Assembly: GCA_023807065.1 (NCBI GenBank)
Contig: JAJJLU010003553.1
Location: forward strand, 1 to 54,833
DNA length: 54,833 nt
Direction: 5' to 3'
DNA from: Isotricha intestinalis
Lineage: Eukaryota; Ciliophora; Litostomatea; Vestibuliferida; Isotrichidae
Part shown: piece after piece, positions 50,101 to 54,833 of the stretch
Numbering within the stretch: position 1 is the first letter of the stretch
How the letters are laid out: every line of letters starts with the position of its first letter
The notes under the pieces: generated by a model
Seen by the model: only the letters and a program-made list of their open reading frames with translations
What the model was told of the DNA's origin: nothing
Database searches by the model: none
Translations under genes and position numbers: made by a program

Positions 50101-52908
50101 TAAAAATTCTAGAAATTCACATGAAGCTGCATTAACAGAAAAATTTTCTCTGTAAAAACTTTGAGAAATACTTTCAATAAATTTACCTTGAATAAATCTT
50201 AAACTTATACTAACTAATAATTCTAAATAATGTTCTATTGAAATTGATCTTGTTACACTTTTTAATTCTCTTCCAAATTCATCTAAATAAATTAAATCTT
50301 TTGAAACTAATTTATTAACAAAATGATTAACAGCAACATCAGGAACATTAATAATAATATTTTTTAATTTTCTAAAAGCTTCAATTATTCTTCTATTATC
50401 ATATTCTTTAGTAAAATATAATTGTTTTTTAAATGAAATATACCATTTTGTATCTCTATCTAAAAGTACTTTTAATAAAGGATCTATTATTTTACTAAAT
50501 TGATCTTTTGCTTCACTTAACCATGATTTAGATAAATGTCTTAAAAGTGGATGTTCATGATCTAAATAATCTAACATTTTAAATATACATTCTCCATTTT
50601 CAAAAAATATTGTTTTTGGATAAAATTCTGTTGTTAATTTCCAAAATTGAGTGAATTTTTTTATTGCATTTACATTTTGTTCAATATCATTTATTGCAAA
50701 TGTATTACTTATTGTATTTTGAAAAACATTTTGTTCTATCATGAAAAATTTAATTAATAAATCTACTACTGGTTTTTGGTGATTTTGTTCTTCTATTAAT
50801 AACCATAATCTTGCCATTGATAATTCTATACAATTTTTATTTACATGAGTTTGAGAAATTATATTTCTTAATAAATCCTTATCTATTAATTCTTCTGATA
50901 TATCATCTGTTCTTAAATATGCTTTTATATTTTCATAAATTGGATTTTCTGAAGTTACTATAAATAAATCTAATAAATAATATATTCCCTCAAGAGATAA
51001 ATATATATTTGTACTAAATATTATTTTTTCTAAGTAAAAAATCCATTCTGGAATTTCATTTGAATTTTCATTTATATATTCTTGAATTATTAATGATAAT
51101 TCTGTTGCATGTTTAAATATTTTTATATCATTACGAGATATTTCTTCTTCTTCTAATATTACTTTACATAATGTTATATAAGTTTGTTGATATAATAATA
51201 TATTTTCACTAAGAAATTCTATCAATTCTTTATTGTGTTTATTTTGTTTTAAAATATATTGAAGTGAGTTTCCTTGATTCGTCGAAAATTTTATTTCTCT
51301 TATTAAAAAATTAGCATTCGTTTCTATTATAGGAATTTCTTCTGAATTTAAACCTAATTGAAGACTTTTAGTGATTTTCAAAGATAACATTATTATTGGA
51401 CGAATATTTATTAAATCTTCTGTTGATTGAATAGAATACATTTGAAGACTCCTTAATAAAGAAGAAATAATTGGAATATAAAATTTAATTTTTTTGTCTC
51501 TTTTTTCTAATTGAACGTAAAGTAAACAAAAATTTAAAATTCTAATTATTGAATCTAAATCATTTAATATATTATTATCCTCAAAATTTAATTCATTTTC
51601 ATCATAATTATTTTTAGAGTTTAAAGTGATTGTTAAATTTTTATTACTAGAAACAATTATACTTAATTTTTTCCCAAGAGAACTCCAAAGACAATCTAAA
51701 TAACCAGGATCATAAGAATAAAAATTTTTAATTTTTAAAATTACATCGTCTTTGGGTGATTGATTAGATTTTTCCCAATAATTTTCAATTGCATTTATTA
51801 TATTAATTGAAATAGGTTCTAAAATATAATCAACTAATTTAACTTGTTGTTTAAATAATTGATCAGTAATTTTAATTCCATTCAGTAAATCTTCTTTAAA
51901 TATCAAAAGATTTTTATCAGAAATATTAAAAACTTTTTTTAGAGATTTAATAAGTAATTCAATCATATATTTTATGTTTAAATCATCTAATTCTAAATCA
52001 TCTTCTTGTCCAGGACCCATTAACCAAATTAATAGTCTTCTTGTTGTTGAATAATCATTTTTAATTAATAATTTCAAACCAGAAATTAATAAATTTATTT
52101 TTTCATCTTCATTAAATATTTTATTATTAATTGGAAAATGAGATATAATAAAATCCATTGCAATTCTTTGTGGAATTAATTCACTATCTTCTATTAAAAC
52201 TTTTAAAGAATTTATTACTAAAATAGAATGATTAGGATAATAAGTTTTTTTAATATCTTCAATTGCATCATCATCATTTTCAACTTCTTTATATATAGGA
52301 ATCACTTCATTAATATATTTAATACATGATAATCTTAATTTATTATTTCTAAAAATAATAGCCCATAAAATTCCAAAAAAATTACTATCTCCAACTTTTT
52401 CTCTACTTTCTTTAAAAATTTCTTTTACAGTTTTTTGCATAATTTCATTTTGTTCATCTAAAGAAGGCAATATACTTGCCACCATTCCAGGTAAACATAA
52501 ATTGAATTCATTATTTTTTAAAGTTAAATAATGTTTTTTAATAATATCATTAAAGAATTTAATTTTATTTTGAGCAGAAGCATATGCAAAAAAAGGAAAT
52601 AAACCTGAAGAATATAATCCTAAATCTTCACCTAATATATTATCATTATTTCTTTTTATATTATCATATAACATTGAATAAACATCTAAACAGGTTTCAT
52701 GTACTCCTGCTGGAAGATTGGGATTTAAACATTGAGCTAAACGTTTTGATAATGTTATTTTATCTGTTAAATTACCCATATTCGACGAAGCATATTTCAC
52801 TAAATTTTCTTTTAAATTTTTTAATATTTGAATTAAATCTGACCATTCTTTAGCATTGTTAAATTTTAAAAGTATTTTATTGGATAATTTTTTATCGAAT
52901 TTATCCAT
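47125..52908 (-). CDS. DOP1: DOP1 (Dopey) family protein
   Basis: This 1927-aa protein is within the family range (yeast Dop1 about 1700, animal DOPEY1 about 2460). The N-terminus is diagnostic for Dopey: 'NAKEWSDLIQILKNL' followed by 'LSKRLAQCLNPNLPAGVHET', 'LGEDLGLYSSGLFPFFAYAS' and 'NEFNLCLPGMVASILPSLDE'. The rest is an all-helical solenoid, with a charged low-complexity insert (about 1485-1530) before the conserved C-terminal region ('HSNDRAFKPYAMGMVKHWDE', 'TQKLVSQDQLASMIAKIFVY'). DOP1 works with MON2 (and the flippase Neo1/ATP9 in yeast) in endosome-to-Golgi traffic and organelle positioning, on the cytosolic face. No TM is expected or seen. It is divergent from the 431-aa gene with only 64 bp between start codons. 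Stop is TAA. Confidence 0.95.
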   Translation of the reverse strand: MDKFDKKLSNKILLKFNNAKEWSDLIQILKNLKENLVKYASSNMGNLTDKITLSKRLAQCLNPNLPAGVHETCLDVYSMLYDNIKRNNDNILGEDLGLYSSGLFPFFAYASAQNKIKFFNDIIKKHYLTLKNNEFNLCLPGMVASILPSLDEQNEIMQKTVKEIFKESREKVGDSNFFGILWAIIFRNNKLRLSCIKYINEVIPIYKEVENDDDAIEDIKKTYYPNHSILVINSLKVLIEDSELIPQRIAMDFIISHFPINNKIFNEDEKINLLISGLKLLIKNDYSTTRRLLIWLMGPGQEDDLELDDLNIKYMIELLIKSLKKVFNISDKNLLIFKEDLLNGIKITDQLFKQQVKLVDYILEPISINIINAIENYWEKSNQSPKDDVILKIKNFYSYDPGYLDCLWSSLGKKLSIIVSSNKNLTITLNSKNNYDENELNFEDNNILNDLDSIIRILNFCLLYVQLEKRDKKIKFYIPIISSLLRSLQMYSIQSTEDLINIRPIIMLSLKITKSLQLGLNSEEIPIIETNANFLIREIKFSTNQGNSLQYILKQNKHNKELIEFLSENILLYQQTYITLCKVILEEEEISRNDIKIFKHATELSLIIQEYINENSNEIPEWIFYLEKIIFSTNIYLSLEGIYYLLDLFIVTSENPIYENIKAYLRTDDISEELIDKDLLRNIISQTHVNKNCIELSMARLWLLIEEQNHQKPVVDLLIKFFMIEQNVFQNTISNTFAINDIEQNVNAIKKFTQFWKLTTEFYPKTIFFENGECIFKMLDYLDHEHPLLRHLSKSWLSEAKDQFSKIIDPLLKVLLDRDTKWYISFKKQLYFTKEYDNRRIIEAFRKLKNIIINVPDVAVNHFVNKLVSKDLIYLDEFGRELKSVTRSISIEHYLELLVSISLRFIQGKFIESISQSFYRENFSVNAASCEFLEFLLSFIEPKSRVMNIAKLIVDPVLNILTESLLTNDEVMQVQLVNLLKVLLLSTKDEHLNFKDDVISIFQNQKFLNCIVSGIQINYIFVRGYFINFVESCLPIFSNILDKNSNLKIAKRLINTTTDFLVSRIKYNFIPKNENKFNSMQLHEDDKYFIVKNYIEQYKEFKQLDENDVNVIIKGLKNMLFHFLNITNPDLSPYKINWLELKKEIFNQSSSNFSIFGFLGGGKNSDSKNKENQEQNIEIGIQIIDILQDVIASFCTVWVNDSGLKNSKDFCLNEYGMLANSFEEFSFSEYQKKNKTLLYRQNEQLKDTMTIILRNIFMKYPIEFMRNFIDLFKNENNKYIAKDKQYKLTMIEILEKLDIPIEIFLLTINRNIDVNKIKEYKRSKSKVKDIYPYYLNKTQCSYEAKICHLVYAYINYNNSNSKYESKVLVDMWNELITFINMMIESKSPMTLYWLYEIINLCLYKLPVNEITTDSSIKKKLKVIIVTLFNKLLDLCICNKYDSFFEESCQIITPFPPSVYEKIAVEIYGKDISKIITKTKQKTKIISEKKININPETIIKYDNNILDESSKKKEEEVKEIKKQPSKNFNDIDNLLNYYNLLHDYVENGTIIKNEDLIIAYKNIGFMTLNSLFYTTMKNIFRQDKMSPYFQVLVKNLFSIMSERVSINNIYIDLSTEFLHNLITNAASITCGSCKQMIIDFFLEGNFFNMNLKNLRLWKNIISEFAHSYPNLVSDLTDKMNQSGGLFSKNNEQFNIIAMRRLSFIIYSCPKDAFSNKLMIIMEKIKELITKYNENPNLESEIFLMLRIMFLRFSRENLIEMVSALWPIIFAEIVNITNNKRKNTSLELNNSGYKLIELLSVANMDEFCLYQWIFFLDTFKIEDLDIDEENSELNRLLHSNDRAFKPYAMGMVKHWDECKDLIEKYNERKFEEFEKRTIMIHTQKLVSQDQLASMIAKIFVYVGIMNNFRNTIDLDIIEEVIEKDFLIAY

Positions 52909-52972
52909 TTTTGTATTTTGAAAAAAAAAATTAATGTTTACTAATTAATTTATAAATAATTAAATATAACTC
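52909..52972. promoter_or_regulatory. Very short divergent promoter region
   Basis: Only 64 bp separate the start codons of DOP1 (-) and the 431-aa gene (+). It is all A/T apart from a few G/C, with no recognisable element. Either a bidirectional promoter is used or regulatory DNA lies within the coding regions. Confidence 0.55.
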
Positions 52973-54268
52973 ATGTCTTTTTCTTTATCAGAACAAGAAA
53001 GAGCAGAAAAATATTATGCATTCAATATAAATAAATTTAAGCAAGGTCATAATAAAAAAAAAAAATTTAATTTTGATAATATAAAAAAAGGTTTTTATGA
53101 TGATTTAATAACATATGACAAACAATTAAAAAAAGATAAGATAGAATTAAATGAAACAAAAACAAAAGGTTTTAAAGAAACTGTTTATTCAAATGTTAAA
53201 ATGCCTGATGTTTGGAGAAATAAAATAACATATCAATCAGATTTATATAATACAATGAATGAAGATAAATTTTTTGTTTCTTATTTAGGAACAGGAGGAA
53301 ATAAAATGTATATTTCTCCTGAGAGAAAAACTCCAATTACTCCAAATATTACTCAAAATATAAATCAAAATATACGTAAAACTGTATCATCAACAAGTTA
53401 TGATAAATCATTTACTAAGAAAGAAGAACCTCATCACATTTCTTTTAATTTTAAAGAACTTATAAAACCAATGAAACAAAAACTTATAAATAAAAGTATT
53501 CTTAGAAATTCACCACAAAAAGAAAGAGATAAAGATAAAGAAAATGTGAAAGATATTGTTTATAAAGAAGATGAAAGTGTAGATTATGAAGAAGAAAAAA
53601 AAAGGAAAAAAATACAAAAAGAAATTGAGAAAGAGAAAGAAATAAAAAAATCAAAGGCATATTTAGATTTTATAAAAAATACAGCAAAAGAAAATAGAAG
53701 AGTTTTAAGTATATTAGAAGAATATAAACAAGCTTTTCCAATTGATTTACCAAAAATTAATTATAGTCAAAGAAAAAGTAAAATAGAAAATAAAATAAAT
53801 TTAACTGAAGCAAAAGAAGATATAAATTCACCATTTAAACCTAAAAATTATATAATATTAAATGAAAAAGAAAAAAATGTTCGTCCAATTCATACATCTG
53901 AAAATAATATAAGAAAAAAAAAAGGTGAATTAACAAAAGCAGAAGTGTTTAAGACTACAATATATAATAATTTATTAAATAAAAATACAAGTAAAAAAGA
54001 AGATCACATTGTAACTTTAAAAGATTATAGAGACATTTTGGACAATGAAATTGAAATTCATGAACCTGAAATAAAAAAAAAATTAGAAGATATAAATTAT
54101 TATGGTCCTTTTTATCCTTATTGCTTTATTGGAAGAAGAAAAAATATGTTATTTTATAAAACAATGGAACATAATCAATGTATTACATTATTAAATTATC
54201 TTAGAAAAATGAGAAATAAACCAACTTTAGGAATAAAAGTTGAACAAGATGAAGACAGTGAAGATTAA
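52973..54268 (+). CDS. Uncharacterised basic protein with conserved C-terminal motif
   Basis: This 431-aa protein is basic and Lys-rich. The N-terminal part ('LSEQERAEKYYAFNINKFKQ', then 'MPDVWRNKITYQSDLYNTMN') looks conserved rather than low-complexity. The middle (about 180-245) is a Lys/Glu helix. The C-terminus has 'YYGPFYPYCFIGRRKNMLFY' followed by 'TMEHNQCITLLNYLRK'. I recall a similar 'PF...C..R...FYE.M....L.LLNF.K' ending in ciliate-type proteins of unknown function, suggesting a structural (cortical or ciliary) role; this is memory, not a search. The very close divergent DOP1 start supports the chosen ATG. Stop is TAA. Confidence 0.7.
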   Translation: MSFSLSEQERAEKYYAFNINKFKQGHNKKKKFNFDNIKKGFYDDLITYDKQLKKDKIELNETKTKGFKETVYSNVKMPDVWRNKITYQSDLYNTMNEDKFFVSYLGTGGNKMYISPERKTPITPNITQNINQNIRKTVSSTSYDKSFTKKEEPHHISFNFKELIKPMKQKLINKSILRNSPQKERDKDKENVKDIVYKEDESVDYEEEKKRKKIQKEIEKEKEIKKSKAYLDFIKNTAKENRRVLSILEEYKQAFPIDLPKINYSQRKSKIENKINLTEAKEDINSPFKPKNYIILNEKEKNVRPIHTSENNIRKKKGELTKAEVFKTTIYNNLLNKNTSKKEDHIVTLKDYRDILDNEIEIHEPEIKKKLEDINYYGPFYPYCFIGRRKNMLFYKTMEHNQCITLLNYLRKMRNKPTLGIKVEQDEDSED

Positions 54269-54833
54269 TGTTAATATTGAAAAAAAATAAAAAATTAATC
54301 ATTAAATATTTAATATTATATTAATATTTCATAGATAAAAAAAACAAATTTAAAAAAACTAAAAGATTTATCAAAAATAAATTAATTAAAGATGATTATG
54401 ATAAAAACAATAATTGAATAATGATAATATTCATTGAATTCGAAATATAAAAAGGAAGAATTTGAAAAATTTTAAAATCAAATCTAAAGAAATAAAACAA
54501 GAAGAACAAGGAAAAAATTTGATATTTATTTAAAATTTAATAATAGTTAATAATATTTATATTCATTCTTAAAACATATCTAAATTTTGTTTTAAGTTTA
54601 TTTTTTTTTTTATTCTTTGATTTAAATACTTATCATTCAATGAATTTTTTTTTTGAATCCTTAATTTAAAATCCATAATGTTTAAGAAATTCAAAAATAT
54701 TTTCAAAAAGTAAAAGAACATTATCAGTATCTGATAAAGCCTTAAAAAATCATATATATTGATAAAAAATAAAAGATAAATTCTTTTTATCATTTCCAAA
54801 TTAATTTATATTTTAAAATTGAAATTTAAATGA
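54269..54833. other. Right-edge intergenic DNA
   Basis: A/T-rich sequence after the last gene. A minus-strand frame (about 54569-54799) reads as Lys/Asn/Ile/Leu-rich without any domain, and the + strand at 54330-54530 is purine-rich with broken frames. Either could be relic material; no supported gene. Confidence 0.45.

Noticed and set aside
54569..54799. 76-aa minus-strand ORF at the right edge
   Set aside because: Lys/Asn/Ile/Leu composition typical of chance frames in AT-rich DNA; no motif.
1..54833. Use of the common ciliate code (TAA/TAG = Gln) for the window
   Set aside because: All convincing genes end in TAA or TAG exactly where their families end (PTEN, DOP1, UBR7, BEACH), and none contains internal TAA/TAG.

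Overview
This is nuclear DNA from a eukaryotic microbe with an extremely AT-rich genome (about one-fifth G+C by eye). Genes lie on both strands, mostly as single long uninterrupted reading frames, and the proteins are rich in Asn, Lys and Ile with runs of Asn and Glu. Spliceosomal introns are present but tiny: a PTEN gene can only be read through if a 35-nt and a 42-nt GT..AG intron are removed. All 19 convincing genes end in TAA (17) or TAG (2), none in TGA. TGA is not used as a sense codon in them either. Long reading frames without TAA or TAG exclude the common ciliate code. Ubiquitin-like/B-box, PB1 and coiled-coil families, a DPY-30-type docking domain on a phosphagen-kinase-like protein and very short introns point to a flagellated or ciliated protist. 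An AT-rich ciliate using the standard code (litostome-like) is my leading guess, but it is only a guess. An anaerobic chytrid-like fungus or another AT-rich protist is not excluded.

Layout. 0.46-6.66 kb (-): a giant membrane-anchored duplicated insulinase (M16) protein whose two catalytic motifs are both broken. 6.98-8.26 (-): ubiquitin-like/B-box protein. 9.77-14.86 (+): BEACH-domain protein. 15.20-20.29 (-): a Myb/SANT protein, an AT-hook-like unknown, a coiled-coil protein and an acidic single-pass membrane protein with a D/N repeat. 21.18-22.03 (-): RING/TRAF zinc-finger protein. 22.17-28.94 (+): a 2254-aa low-complexity protein with four tandem RVxF-like motifs and a Cys-rich tail. 29.06-30.41 (-): PB1 protein with an NBR1-like C-terminal domain. 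About 31.1-31.35 (-): WD40 pseudogene. 31.86-32.28 (-): hotdog thioesterase. 32.96-34.78 (+): PTEN. 35.80-36.21 (-): a compact gene of far higher G+C than anything near it. 38.63-39.92 (-): UBR7. 40.22-41.97 (-): two uncharacterised genes. 43.59-43.90 (+): a doubtful small membrane ORF. 44.08-46.34 (+): DPY-30 plus twin phosphagen-kinase-like domains, probably a pseudoenzyme. 47.13-52.91 (-): DOP1. 52.97-54.27 (+): an uncharacterised protein.

The genes do not form an operon or pathway cluster. Themes recur: membrane traffic and phosphoinositide biology (DOP1, BEACH, PTEN, NBR1-like), ubiquitin/zinc-finger proteins (UBR7, RING-TRAF, B-box), and enzymes that appear to have lost catalysis (the M16 protein and the phosphagen kinase). 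Several longer gaps hold decayed coding sequence with many in-frame TAA/TAG. The largest (36.2-38.6 kb) seems to hold one long dead gene. No tRNA, rRNA, CRISPR array, transposon or telomere repeat was recognised.
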